Below are positions 45,785 through 54,758 of a DNA stretch of 64,000 nucleotides, in pieces. The notes beneath the pieces were generated by a model. It did not search any database, was not told the origin of the DNA, and worked only from the letters and a program-made list of their open reading frames with translations. Positions within the stretch are counted from its first letter, which is position 1; every line of letters begins with the position of its first letter. The stretch spans positions 1,987,001 to 2,051,000 of the forward strand of contig NZ_CP012700.1 of the NCBI RefSeq assembly GCF_001307295.1. Direction: 5' to 3'. Both the position numbers and the translations under genes were made by a program. The stretch comes from Sphingopyxis macrogoltabida. Lineage in GTDB: Bacteria; Pseudomonadota; Alphaproteobacteria; Sphingomonadales; Sphingomonadaceae.

Positions 45785-47839
45785 TTAGAACGACACCCGC
45801 GCCCCAACCCATATGGTTCGCGGCGTGGCGCGTTCGACAATGCCCGTCGACGAGATCGCTGCGGGGACGAGTTCGTCGAAGATATTCTCGCCGCGCGCTT
45901 CGATGCTGATCGCCTTGGCGAGCCGCCACGACAGGCCGGCATCGAACGTCAGCGCATCGCCGAGGATGAGGAGCCCGAGGTCGTCCTCATTCTGCTTGCC
46001 GACATAGCGCAGTGTCGCGAAACCGCCGAAGGGGCCATCGCCGTCGCTGCGCAGCGACACGCTGCCGCCATGTTTGGCGATCTGCGCCGGGCGGCGTCCG
46101 TCGAGCGTCGCGGCGGCACCCGAAGCATCGACCTTCGCATCGGTATAGGCGTAGGTCGCGCGCAGGGTGACCGGACCGACGCCCTGTTCCGCGGCGAGCT
46201 CGATGCCCTTGCTGTCGATGGCGTCGAGATTCTGGCGCTGGTTGAGGTTGGGCGCCAGCGTCACATTGGCGATCGCGTTGGTGAGGTGGTTGGCGAACAA
46301 CGTCGCCGAAAGCTTCGTTGCGCCGCCGCTCCAGTCGGCCCCGATCTCGCCGCCCCACAGCCGTTCGGGCTTCAGCGCTTCGTTCGCGGTCGTCACCTCG
46401 GCGCCGACGCGGAAGGGGCGATACAACTCGTTGAGCGTGGGCAGGCGCCAACCGCGATAGCCCGCGGCGCGCAGCGAAAAGCCGTTCGACGTCCAGCGCA
46501 ACCCGGCGCGCCCGCTGCCTTCCCAGCCCTGCCGTGCCGCGAAGTCGAGATCGGTGATCAGCGGTCCGGCGATATTGCGTTCGAGCCGGTAGCCCGCGCC
46601 GAGCCACCAGCGATCGACGCGGCCGCTCAAGGTCCAGAGCAGACCGTCGTCCGGGTCGGCCGATGTCCATTCGGCAAAGGCGCCGACGGTGTCGCTGCTG
46701 CCGCCGGCGATGCGGTGACGGCCGGGCACGCCATTGGTGAAGAAGAAATCCTCCTCGGTGCGGCCCGTCGTGCGGCGCCAGTCGGCGCCGACACGCAGCG
46801 GATTGGCGTTGCCGATCGCCGGGCGCAGTTCGACACGCGCGCCGATACCCGTCGCGGGAACGCGCTGGAACAGCGCCGGATTGATGCTGTTCCGTCCGGC
46901 GGCAACGCTGGCGAAACCGCTCTCGAAGTCGCGGAGCTGGATATAGGTGAGCGCGAGCCACTGCGTCGCCCCCGCCGGGTCGTGAACGACGCGCAGGCTC
47001 GCATCGAGCCCGTCGACCTTGCTCTCGGTAAAGTCGGTGCCGCGGTCGCGCCGGTCGGCGAAGCCGCGCACGCTCGCCTCGATGCGGCTGTTGTCGCCGG
47101 CGTCGAAGCGCAACCGCACGCCGAGCCCGCCCTGTTCGTAGGGCGCCGCGCGGTCGACTGCGCCGCGCTGACCTTTCGCGACGGGCACGAAGCCGTCGCC
47201 GCGGCTGTAGCGGCCGTCGATCGCGACCTGCCCGCTGCCGAGTTCGGTCCCCGCGCTCGCCGACGCATCGAAGCTGTCGCGGCTGCCATAAGCGGCGCTC
47301 GCGGTCACGCCGTCGGTCATTTCGGAATAGAGGCCGATCGTGCCGGCGAGCGCGCCGGAGCCATCGGCGCCGCTGCCGCCGCCGCGGGTAATCGAGATAC
47401 CGCCCAGCCGGATCGCGTCATAGGCGCTCCATGCGACCCACCCGCCGAAAGGGTCCGCCTGCGGCACGCCGTCGAGCGTCACCAGTGCGCGGCTCGACGC
47501 ATTGCCGCCGAGCCCGCGCAAGGTTACCCCCTGGCTCGTCGGATGCGCGCTGCGTCCGTCCGAGCGGCGGAACTGGACGATGCCAGCCTCGTCCCGAAGG
47601 CGGTTTTCGATACGCGCGCCGAGGCCCGGATCGAGGTCGCTCAATATCGCCGTCGTCTGCACCTCGTCGCCCGAAGCAGGGCGGAGCAGGCCGCCTGCGG
47701 TGACGACGATCAGCTCGTCCCAGTTGGCGGGCTTTCGCGCCTCGACAACCGGGTCGATAGCCTTGCCGTCGTTGATATCCTGCGCCATCGCTGCAAGCGG
47801 CAATACCAGCGCCGCGCCCCCGGTCAGCAATCGGATCAT
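45785..47839 (-). CDS. TonB-dependent receptor
   Basis: 684-aa outer-membrane receptor. N-terminal signal peptide MIRLLTGGAALVLPLAAMA-Q. The plug has VVTAGGLL, LRGLGGNASSRALVTLDGVPQADPF (BtuB/CirA-like) and the barrel ends RTIWVGARVSF with terminal Phe. Substrate not evident. ATG 47839 overlaps the maiA stop by four bases. No Fur-like box was found. Confidence 0.9.
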   Translation of the reverse strand: MIRLLTGGAALVLPLAAMAQDINDGKAIDPVVEARKPANWDELIVVTAGGLLRPASGDEVQTTAILSDLDPGLGARIENRLRDEAGIVQFRRSDGRSAHPTSQGVTLRGLGGNASSRALVTLDGVPQADPFGGWVAWSAYDAIRLGGISITRGGGSGADGSGALAGTIGLYSEMTDGVTASAAYGSRDSFDASASAGTELGSGQVAIDGRYSRGDGFVPVAKGQRGAVDRAAPYEQGGLGVRLRFDAGDNSRIEASVRGFADRRDRGTDFTESKVDGLDASLRVVHDPAGATQWLALTYIQLRDFESGFASVAAGRNSINPALFQRVPATGIGARVELRPAIGNANPLRVGADWRRTTGRTEEDFFFTNGVPGRHRIAGGSSDTVGAFAEWTSADPDDGLLWTLSGRVDRWWLGAGYRLERNIAGPLITDLDFAARQGWEGSGRAGLRWTSNGFSLRAAGYRGWRLPTLNELYRPFRVGAEVTTANEALKPERLWGGEIGADWSGGATKLSATLFANHLTNAIANVTLAPNLNQRQNLDAIDSKGIELAAEQGVGPVTLRATYAYTDAKVDASGAAATLDGRRPAQIAKHGGSVSLRSDGDGPFGGFATLRYVGKQNEDDLGLLILGDALTFDAGLSWRLAKAISIEARGENIFDELVPAAISSTGIVERATPRTIWVGARVSF

Positions 47840-48468
47840 GCCGGTTTCACCGCATCGGGATGCGCGTTCTGGAACGCGCCCAGTTCCATGCACGCTGCGT
47901 CGATCTCCACGAGCCGCGGGTAATCGTCGAGCGGCACCTCGAAGCGCCGGGCGTTGTACATTTGCGGCACGAGGCAACAGTCGGCGATCCCGGGGGTGGC
48001 GCCGCCGAGATAGCGTCCGTCGCCCGCCATCGCTTCCAAGGCCTCGAAGCCCTGTGCGATCCACGTTGCGATCCAGCGGTCCTTGGTCTGCTCGTTGAGG
48101 CCGAGGTCCTTGGTCAGATATTTGAGCACCCGCAAATTGTTGAGAGGATGGATGTCGCTTGCGACCACCTGCGCCTGCGCCAGCGCCACCGCGCGCGGCA
48201 TGGCATCGTCGGGGATCAGCCGCGGCTCGGGATAGCTGCGGTCGAGCCAGTCGATGATCGCCATGCTCTGGATCATCGGTTCGCCGTCGACGACCAGCAT
48301 CGGCACGAAACCCTGCGCATTCTGTTCGAGATAGGCGTCGCTGCGCTGCTCGCCCGCGATCAGGCTGACCTCGACACGCTCATAGGCGAGCCCCTTGAGA
48401 TTGAGCGCGATGCGGACGCGGAAGCTGGCCGACGAGCGATAATAATCGTGAAGGACAAGTTGGGTCAT
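47836..48468 (-). CDS. maiA: maleylacetoacetate isomerase
   Basis: 210-aa zeta-class GST. The active-site motif is LHDYYRSSASFRVR, with Ser-Ser for glutathione, then GFVPMLVVDGEPMIQSMAIIDWLD and HPLNNLRVLKYL. It isomerises maleylacetoacetate in tyrosine/phenylalanine breakdown. No hmgA or fahA nearby. ATG 48468 used. Confidence 0.93.
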   Translation of the reverse strand: MTQLVLHDYYRSSASFRVRIALNLKGLAYERVEVSLIAGEQRSDAYLEQNAQGFVPMLVVDGEPMIQSMAIIDWLDRSYPEPRLIPDDAMPRAVALAQAQVVASDIHPLNNLRVLKYLTKDLGLNEQTKDRWIATWIAQGFEALEAMAGDGRYLGGATPGIADCCLVPQMYNARRFEVPLDDYPRLVEIDAACMELGAFQNAHPDAVKPA

Positions 48469-48517
48469 GGCGACAGCGCATACTATTTCCGGTGAACCGC
48501 GCAAGCTCGTCCGGCCG

Positions 48518-49546
48518 TCAGTTTTTCTTCGCCTCAGGCATATCGGCGATCCATTGCCGGAGCAGCGCCGCGCCTTCCTTGTGTACCGCGCCGCGGCCGA
48601 GTTCGGGCATCGCGATGCCGGGATCGAGGCTTTCGAGACGATAGATCAGGAAGCTGTGATCGGGATCGCCCGGCTTGATCGCAAATTCCATCCCGCCGCT
48701 GCCGCGTCCCGCGGCGGTCGGGCGCTTGCCGATCCCGTAATTGACGCCCGTCGGATCGTCGGTCCAGCGCAGGAACAGGCCGCTGTTCGACGCACTGCCC
48801 TTCGGGTTGTGGCAATGCGCGCAATTGACGTCGAGATAGGCGCGCGCGCGCTCCGCGACGCTGCCGCTCTTCGGGTCGTCCCAGCGCGGCAGCGGCGCGA
48901 TGCGGTTGGCGGGCCAGGTGAAACGGCCGCTCCGGAACGCTTGCCATTGCGGCGCGAAGACGAGGTTGCGCCCCTTGGGACCGATCGGGATGATCGCCCC
49001 CGCCTCGGCGTGGCATTCCTTGCACTGATTCTTGTTCGGCACGGCATAGCTGATCGCCTGCGGCGTGCCGTCGGGCTCGGTAAAGCTTACCGGCACGCGC
49101 CGCCCGCCGATCGCCAGCGTCGCGTCGCGTCCGTCGGCGTCCCACACGTAAGGAAGCGCGGTCCAGCCGTCCTTGCGGTGGATCAGCAGCCTTGTCTCGA
49201 CCGGCTTGCCGCCGCCCTGCCCGCTCCACGAGAAACTCTTGATCAGCACCGTGCCGACCGGAAAGGCGACGGTGCCGTCACCGCCGACTTCGGCCTTCGT
49301 CCCCGCGGGCAGCCAGATCGCGCGCGCCTTGTCGGCATAGTCGCTGAACAGCGGCGTGTGCAGTTCGTACGGCACCACGCCCGCCTGCAACGCAGCGCCG
49401 CCCGATACGAACAAGCCGAACTCCGACAGCTTGCGCGGCATCTTGTCGCCGTCGATCAGCGCCTGATCGGGACCCGCCACCGGAACCGCGGCGCCGCCGC
49501 TCGCACATAACAGCGCCGCAGCAAAGGCGGCGGCAAGGCGCTTCAC
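48518..49546 (-). CDS. diheme c-type cytochrome (SO2930 family)
   Basis: 342 aa, signal peptide ending CASGGA-A. Heme motifs CKECH at 175-179 and CAHCH at 242-246, each with a later Met in FAxxx. N-terminal PYELHTPLFSDYADKARAIW and EVGGDGTVAFPVGTVLIKSF are typical of the SO2930-type periplasmic cytochromes, which are found next to a beta-helix protein in many genomes. Function unknown. Overlaps the beta-helix gene (ATGA). Confidence 0.88.
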   Translation of the reverse strand: MKRLAAAFAAALLCASGGAAVPVAGPDQALIDGDKMPRKLSEFGLFVSGGAALQAGVVPYELHTPLFSDYADKARAIWLPAGTKAEVGGDGTVAFPVGTVLIKSFSWSGQGGGKPVETRLLIHRKDGWTALPYVWDADGRDATLAIGGRRVPVSFTEPDGTPQAISYAVPNKNQCKECHAEAGAIIPIGPKGRNLVFAPQWQAFRSGRFTWPANRIAPLPRWDDPKSGSVAERARAYLDVNCAHCHNPKGSASNSGLFLRWTDDPTGVNYGIGKRPTAAGRGSGGMEFAIKPGDPDHSFLIYRLESLDPGIAMPELGRGAVHKEGAALLRQWIADMPEAKKN

Positions 49547-50757
49547 TGGACCTTCGCCTCCATGCTCGCGGGCAGCTTGATGCCGGGCAGCGCGGCGGGC
49601 GCGCTGTCCTTGAGGTCGACCGGCGACGGCTTCGCCTCGCTCTGCGGCGTCTGCACGTCGGGCAGGTTCAGCGACAGCACGCCGACGTCGTCGTTGACGA
49701 TGGCATTACCCGACCCGTCCCACAGGATCGGCGGGATCGATCCGCCCATCGCCGCCGCCATCTCGGCGCCTCCGGGAAAACCGGGGGCGAAGCCCGCCCG
49801 CCCGTGCGCATTGTCGCGCACGAAGATCTGGCGCGGCAACGGCTGATATTTGTCGTCCTTGTAAGGATAGCGATAGCCGACGATCATGATGTTGGCGGTG
49901 CCGTTATCCTCGAAGGCATTGTCGAAAATCTCGACATTGTTGTTCGCCATCACCAGCACCCCGGTACCGGTCGGGACGCTTGCGACGATGTTGCCCTTCG
50001 GCGCGAAATTGGGCGTGCTGTTGTCCTTCACGATATTGTCGAAGACGCGGACATTGTGCCCGCCCTGCATCGGCAGGCTCGGCAGGTCGAATACGAGGAT
50101 GCCGCCGGTGTTGCGCATCGCAATATTGTCGTGGACGTCGGCGTCGTAGCTGTTCTCGATCTCGATCCCGGCGACATTCTCGATCGCGAAGCTGTCGCGG
50201 ACCACGATATTCTTCGACTGGCCGACATAGATGCCGGCGTCCGACGCGCCGCGCACGAACACGCTGTCGATCAGCACATCGGTGCTTTCGACCGGGTAGA
50301 TGCCGTAGGCGCCGTTGGTTTCCTTCGGCCCGGCGGTCCATTCGACGCGCAGTTCGTGATAGACGATGCGGTCGGCGCCCTTCGACTTGATCCCGTCGCC
50401 CTTGGTGTTCAGCACCGCAAAATTGGTGAGCAGCACATCGTCAGAGGTGACGAGCAGCCCCTCGCCCGCCCCCTGCTGGTCCGAAAAGTCGAGGATCGAT
50501 CCATTGGCGTCGGTCCCCGCGCCGCGGATGGTGACATTGGCGACGTCGAGCGACAGGCCGTCGGTGAGCTTCCACGTTCCCGCGCCGAGTTCGACGACGT
50601 CGCCCGACACCGCCATGATCAGCGCCTCTTGCAGCTTTTCATTGGCGTCGGGCGTATCTGCACTGACGCTGATCGTTTTGGCCGACGCCGGTGCCGCAAC
50701 AAGCGCGGCGGCGGCGAAGGTCAGATAAGCCGTTCGCGACAGGCCATGGATTCGCAT
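49543..50757 (-). CDS. parallel beta-helix repeat protein (exported)
   Basis: 404 aa, signal ending VAAPASA-K. Repeated parallel beta-helix turns from residue 50 to about 290 (NVTIRGAGTDANGS, LLTNFAVLNTKGDGI, DSVFVRGASDAGIYVGQ, DNIAMRNTGGILVFD, NVEIFDNAFEDNGTANI). The C-terminal Pro/Lys tail is SEAKPSPVDLKDSAP. Family known as the constant partner of SO2930 cytochromes. It might bind a carbohydrate polymer; this is inference. First gene of the pair. Confidence 0.87.
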   Translation of the reverse strand: MRIHGLSRTAYLTFAAAALVAAPASAKTISVSADTPDANEKLQEALIMAVSGDVVELGAGTWKLTDGLSLDVANVTIRGAGTDANGSILDFSDQQGAGEGLLVTSDDVLLTNFAVLNTKGDGIKSKGADRIVYHELRVEWTAGPKETNGAYGIYPVESTDVLIDSVFVRGASDAGIYVGQSKNIVVRDSFAIENVAGIEIENSYDADVHDNIAMRNTGGILVFDLPSLPMQGGHNVRVFDNIVKDNSTPNFAPKGNIVASVPTGTGVLVMANNNVEIFDNAFEDNGTANIMIVGYRYPYKDDKYQPLPRQIFVRDNAHGRAGFAPGFPGGAEMAAAMGGSIPPILWDGSGNAIVNDDVGVLSLNLPDVQTPQSEAKPSPVDLKDSAPAALPGIKLPASMEAKVQ

Positions 50758-50849
50758 AAGTCTCTCCCTGTTTCACACGAAACATGCGGCAAGACTTGAC
50801 GGAAGCCAAGCCTGTTGCTGACATGCCTGTAACAACAGGAGAGGTCGCA

Positions 50850-51263
50850 ATGTTTCACAGATACGCCTTGGCGCTTGGCGCCCTTATTGCCGTGCCGACG
50901 ATGGCCGCCGCGCCGCCATCGATAGCCGGGCGCTGGAAGACCGACGACGGTAAGGGGATCGTCGCGATGGTGCCGTGCGGTGCCAAGATGTGCGGCCGCA
51001 TCGAACGGCTGCTGATCAAGGAACCGGCGGGAGGCCAGCGCGACGAACGCAACCCCGACAAGCAGAAGCGCGACCGCAAGGTTGCCGGGCTGCAAATCTA
51101 CTGGGATCTCGTGCCAAACGGTGACGGTTGGAAAGGTGAAGGCTACAGCCCCGAGGATGGCCGCTATTACAAGGCGCACCTGCGCGCGAAGGGCAACAAG
51201 ATGACGATGAAGGGCTGCGTTTCGGTGTTCTGCCGCACCGTGACATGGACCCGGCTGGGGTAG
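50850..51263 (+). CDS. DUF2147 domain protein (periplasmic)
   Basis: 137 aa, signal peptide MFHRYALALGALIAVPTMAA-A. DUF2147 signature: GRWKTDDGKGIVAMVPCGAKMCGRI near the N-terminus and GCVSVFCRTVTWTRL at the C-terminus. A PIP/dihydrolipicolinate-like barrel with unknown function. ATG 50850 has GGAGAGG just upstream. Divergent from the beta-helix gene. Confidence 0.88.
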   Translation: MFHRYALALGALIAVPTMAAAPPSIAGRWKTDDGKGIVAMVPCGAKMCGRIERLLIKEPAGGQRDERNPDKQKRDRKVAGLQIYWDLVPNGDGWKGEGYSPEDGRYYKAHLRAKGNKMTMKGCVSVFCRTVTWTRLG

Positions 51264-51278
51264 CGCCACTTTGATTTT

Positions 51279-51360
51279 CCGTTCGTGTCGAGCGAAGTCG
51301 AGACACCCATCAGCGGAGCCTTTGGCCGAGGGGCATCTCGACTTCGCTCGATGCGAACGG
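51279..51360. repeat. palindromic intergenic repeat, family D (copy 2)
   Basis: CCGTTCGTGTCGAGCGAAG arm and CTTCGCTCGATGCGAACGG arm, so its GTGTC/GATGC ends are swapped relative to copy 1 (34441). It lies between DUF2147 and the racemase-like gene, both converging here. Confidence 0.88.
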
Positions 51361-51374
51361 ATTGTAGAGGCGAT

Positions 51375-52079
51375 TTAAGAGCCTTCGCCCAGAATCCAGT
51401 CGACGCCCGCGGCGACATGGATCCGCGTCGTGTCGTAGATCGGCAGGACATTGGCGTCGGGATCGACGAGCATCACCAGTTCGGTGCTCGCCAGGACCAG
51501 CGCCTGAATGTCCTGCTTGGCGATATCAGTGATGAAGGTCTTCATCGTCCGGCGCGATTCCTCGAGCACCTTGCCCTGCATGAGCTGGTCATAGATGATA
51601 TTGTCGATCGCCTCGGCGCGCGTCGCGTCATAAGGCGCGAGCGTCAGCCCGTGGCGGACGAGCCGCTGGCGGAACCACGCCTCGGTCATCACATTGCGCG
51701 TGCCGATCACCGCCGCGGCCTTGATGCCGTCGGCCTTCATCTTCTCGCCCGTCTCGTCGACGATATGGATCAGCGGGATCGAGATCGCCGCCGCGACGTC
51801 CTCGGCGACCCTGTGCATCGAATTGGCGGCGATCATCAGCGCCGTCGCCCCCGCCGCCTCGAGCCGCTGCGCCGAAGCGATCAGCACATCCTTCGCATGC
51901 GCCCATTGTTCGGGGGTCGTCAGCCGCGACAGCTCGCAATAGTTGAGGCTTTCGAGAATGATCGGCGCCGAACAGGCCGTCCCGAGGCGCTTCTGCACCC
52001 CCTTGTTGAGATGGCGGTAATAGAGCTCGGTCGATGCCCAGCTGATTCCCCCGATCAGGCCGATTTTACGCAAATTCAT
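51375..52079 (-). CDS. aspartate/glutamate racemase family protein lacking both catalytic cysteines
   Basis: 234 aa, close in layout to YgeA/RacX-type amino-acid racemases: GGISWASTELYYRHLN at 10-25, AANSMHRVAEDV at 84-95, ALVLASTELVMLVD at 193-206, and the DTTRIHVAAGV end. The catalytic acid/base pair is normally Cys in CTNTMH and Cys in GCTE. Here these positions are Ala84 and Ser198. It probably has a changed function or is a pseudoenzyme. No second racemase or transporter is adjacent. Confidence 0.85.
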   Translation of the reverse strand: MNLRKIGLIGGISWASTELYYRHLNKGVQKRLGTACSAPIILESLNYCELSRLTTPEQWAHAKDVLIASAQRLEAAGATALMIAANSMHRVAEDVAAAISIPLIHIVDETGEKMKADGIKAAAVIGTRNVMTEAWFRQRLVRHGLTLAPYDATRAEAIDNIIYDQLMQGKVLEESRRTMKTFITDIAKQDIQALVLASTELVMLVDPDANVLPIYDTTRIHVAAGVDWILGEGS

Positions 52080-52133
52080 TCTCCGGATAGCAACAGGACC
52101 GGGCCCTCGGGGACCCGGTCCATGTCATGGCTA

Positions 52134-52169
52134 GATAAAGAACCGCCCCCGGGCAAGCCGCAGGCGGTT
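52134..52169 (-). terminator. intrinsic terminator after pntB
   Basis: On the minus strand AACCGCC pairs with GGCGGTT, followed by CTTTATC. It is 16 bases after the pntB stop. A second hairpin, GGACCGGG/CCCGGTCC, lies at 52096-52121 near the racemase gene's start. Confidence 0.75.
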
Positions 52170-52184
52170 ATTTGAGACGAAGCG

Positions 52185-53690
52185 TCAGTGCCCGCCGCCG
52201 TTCAGTGCCTTGACGATGTCGTCGGTCATCTTCTTGGCGTCGCCGAGCAGCATCATCGTCTGGTCCATATAGAAGACGTCGTTGTCGACGCCGGCATAGC
52301 CGACCCCGCCCATCGAGCGCTTCACGAACAGCACGGTCTTCGCCTTTTCGACGTCGAGAACGGGCATGCCATAGATCGGCGACGACTTGTCGGTCTTTGC
52401 CGACGGATTGGTCACGTCGTTGGCGCCGATGACGAAGGCGACGTCGCATTGCGCAAATTCGCCGTTGATGTCCTCGAGCTCGAACACCTCGTCATAAGGG
52501 ACGTTCGCTTCGGCGAGCAGCACGTTCATATGGCCGGGCATACGTCCCGCGACCGGGTGGATGGCATATTTGACGTTGACGCCTTCCTTCTTGAGGAGGT
52601 CGCCCATTTCGCGCAGCGCATGCTGCGCCTGCGCGACCGCCATGCCGTAGCCGGGGACGATGATGACATTCTCCGCCTGGCTCATCAGGAAGGCGGCGTC
52701 GTCGGCGCTGCCCGGTTTCCACGGGCGCTGTTCCTTCGTGCCGCCCGAACCGCCGCCCGAATCATCGGCGCCGAATCCGCCGGCGATCACGCTGATGAAG
52801 CTGCGGTTCATCGCGCGGCACATGATGTACGACAGGATCGCACCCGACGAGCCGACGAGCGCGCCGGTGATGATCATCGCGGTATTGCCGAGCGTGAAGC
52901 CCATCGCCGCCGCGGCCCAGCCCGAATAGCTGTTGAGCATCGACACGACGACCGGCATGTCGGCACCGCCGATCGGGATGATCAGCAGGAAGCCGATGAC
53001 GAAGCTGAGCCCGGTGACGGTCCAGAACACCCACGGCGACTGGTCGACGGTGAAATAGGCGACAAGGCCGATGATCGCGGCAAGCGTACCGAGATTGATG
53101 ATGTGCCGCCCCGGCAGCATAATCGGCGAGCCCGACATATTGCCGTTGAGCTTGAGGAAGGCGATCACCGACCCCGAGAAGGTGATCGCGCCGATCGCGA
53201 TGCCGAGGCCCATTTCGATGCGGCTGACGGTGTGGATCTGCCCCGCCGCATCGGCAATGCCGAAGGCGAGCGGATTGAGATAGGCGGCAGCGGCAACCGC
53301 CACGGCGGCAAGGCCGACAAGGCTGTGGAAGGCCGCGACGAGCTGCGGCATCGCGGTCATCGCGATCTTGCGCGCCATGACGATACCGATCACCGCGCCG
53401 ATACCGATCGCGGCGAGGATCTCGACCAAGGCGACGGGATCGATGCCGACATAGCTGTTCATGGCATCGCCGACCTTCATCGGCATATGCGTCAGCAAGG
53501 TGGTGACGACCGCGATCGTCATTCCGATCATGCCGAAGCGGTTGCCGCTCTGCGCCGTCGCCGGCGACGAAAGCCCGCGCAGCGAGAGGATGAAGAGGAC
53601 GCCGGCTACGAGATAGGCGACGGCCGCCCACGGGTTGACGGCAAGGCCATGGCCGCCGGTCGCGGCGGAAAGGATCGACTGGATGTCCAT
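52185..53690 (-). CDS. pntB: NAD(P) transhydrogenase beta subunit
   Basis: Inner-membrane proton-translocating transhydrogenase component. 501 aa with nine or so helices (residues 15-290), followed by the soluble NADP-binding domain: GYGMAVAQAQHALREM, GRMPGHMNVLLAEANVPYD, the EFAQCDVAFVIGANDVTNP and KRSMGGVGYAGVDN blocks. One base after pntAb. The family generates NADPH at the expense of the proton gradient. Confidence 0.96.
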   Translation of the reverse strand: MDIQSILSAATGGHGLAVNPWAAVAYLVAGVLFILSLRGLSSPATAQSGNRFGMIGMTIAVVTTLLTHMPMKVGDAMNSYVGIDPVALVEILAAIGIGAVIGIVMARKIAMTAMPQLVAAFHSLVGLAAVAVAAAAYLNPLAFGIADAAGQIHTVSRIEMGLGIAIGAITFSGSVIAFLKLNGNMSGSPIMLPGRHIINLGTLAAIIGLVAYFTVDQSPWVFWTVTGLSFVIGFLLIIPIGGADMPVVVSMLNSYSGWAAAAMGFTLGNTAMIITGALVGSSGAILSYIMCRAMNRSFISVIAGGFGADDSGGGSGGTKEQRPWKPGSADDAAFLMSQAENVIIVPGYGMAVAQAQHALREMGDLLKKEGVNVKYAIHPVAGRMPGHMNVLLAEANVPYDEVFELEDINGEFAQCDVAFVIGANDVTNPSAKTDKSSPIYGMPVLDVEKAKTVLFVKRSMGGVGYAGVDNDVFYMDQTMMLLGDAKKMTDDIVKALNGGGH

Positions 53691-53691
53691 C

Positions 53692-53973
53692 TCAGCGCTC
53701 CTTCTTCTTGTACATCGCGAGCATGCGCGCGGTGACCGCGAAACCGCCGAAGATGTTGATGCTCGCCATCACCACCGCGGCCAGCCCGAGCCACTTCGAC
53801 GAGGCCGAGCCCGCCGCGGCGCTGGCGATCAGCGCGCCAACGATGATCACCGACGAAATGGCGTTGGTCACGCTCATCAGCGGCGTGTGCAGCGCCGGGG
53901 TCACCGACCAGACAACGAAATAGCCGACGAAACACGCCAGCACGAAAATCGAAAAAATCGCAATGAAATCCAC
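53692..53973 (-). CDS. pntAB: NAD(P) transhydrogenase alpha subunit part 2 (membrane)
   Basis: 93-aa membrane piece of the split alpha subunit with three helices ([57 protein letters not shown]) and a [15 protein letters not shown] end. GTG 53973 has GGGGAG upstream; an ATG at 54123 would add 50 unlikely residues. In most relatives it follows pntAa directly, but here two fasciclin genes lie between. Confidence 0.9.
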   Translation of the reverse strand: MDFIAIFSIFVLACFVGYFVVWSVTPALHTPLMSVTNAISSVIIVGALIASAAAGSASSKWLGLAAVVMASINIFGGFAVTARMLAMYKKKER

Positions 53974-54132
53974 GGCGCGCTCCCCTGCTGATTCCGCGTG
54001 GCGCACCTCTTGCCGTGGCGATGCAGGCGTGTCGACTCCTAAGCGGTCTAAAAAACGCGCTTCAGCTCCCAAAAAAGCAGGAAATGTCTGGAATTCACGA
54101 CATAAAATGTCGCAGTGCAACAAAGTTGCGCG

Positions 54133-54717
54133 TCACATCGCCGGAAGCAGCACCGCATCGACGACATGGACCACGCCGTTGGCCTGCTGAATGTCGGGTG
54201 CCGTCACCGTCGCCCGGTTGCCGCTTGCGCTGGTAAGCAGGATCGCCTTGCCGCTGAGGCTGGCGGTCAGTTCCTCGCCGCTGGCCGTCTTGAGCAACGT
54301 CTTGCCGCCGTCCGCGGCGATCTTCGCCGACAGGTCGGCGACGGTCAGCTTGCCGGGCACGACATGATATTGGAGAATGCCGGCAAGCAGCTGTTTCTGC
54401 GCCGGCAGCATCCAGCCGTCGCGCGTCGTCGGCGGCACCTGGATGAAAGCGTCGTCGGTCGGCGCGAAGAGCGTGAAGGGGCCGGTGCCCGACAAGCTTG
54501 CCGCAAGCCCGGCCTGTTGCAACACGGTGGCGAGCATCTTGTGCGTCGGCGATGCCGCGACCGCGGCGGCGATGGTGCCGTTCCGGTCGGCCGCGACGGT
54601 GGCGGCGATCTGGCTCGCGACGCTCTGCTTTTCGGTCGGTGCGGGGTCGGATTTGCTGCTGCAACCCGCCAGGCCGAGGCCTGCGGCGATCAGCGCCGTT
54701 GCAAAATGGCTCTTCAT
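54133..54717 (-). CDS. fasciclin-domain lipoprotein
   Basis: 194 aa, type II signal with lipobox LAGC (about residues 16-19). One FAS1 domain: PTHKMLATVLQQAGLA, the conserved FTLFAPTDDAF, ILQYHVVPGKLT and NGVVHVVDAVLLP. FAS1 proteins mediate adhesion or bind hydrophobic ligands outside the cell. Second of two unlike FAS1 genes. Lies between two transhydrogenase genes. Confidence 0.88.
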   Translation of the reverse strand: MKSHFATALIAAGLGLAGCSSKSDPAPTEKQSVASQIAATVAADRNGTIAAAVAASPTHKMLATVLQQAGLAASLSGTGPFTLFAPTDDAFIQVPPTTRDGWMLPAQKQLLAGILQYHVVPGKLTVADLSAKIAADGGKTLLKTASGEELTASLSGKAILLTSASGNRATVTAPDIQQANGVVHVVDAVLLPAM

Positions 54718-54758
54718 GCGAAGCGCCCCTAGGCCCGGCGGGTTACAGTTTTGTTGCG

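Noticed and set aside
45770..47923. 717-codon open frame on the plus strand
   Set aside because: Antisense to a TonB receptor with signal peptide and terminal Phe.
53974..54123. Longer pntAb start at ATG 54123
   Set aside because: The added 50 residues are unlike the family, while GTG 53973 has a good Shine-Dalgarno sequence and gives the expected size.
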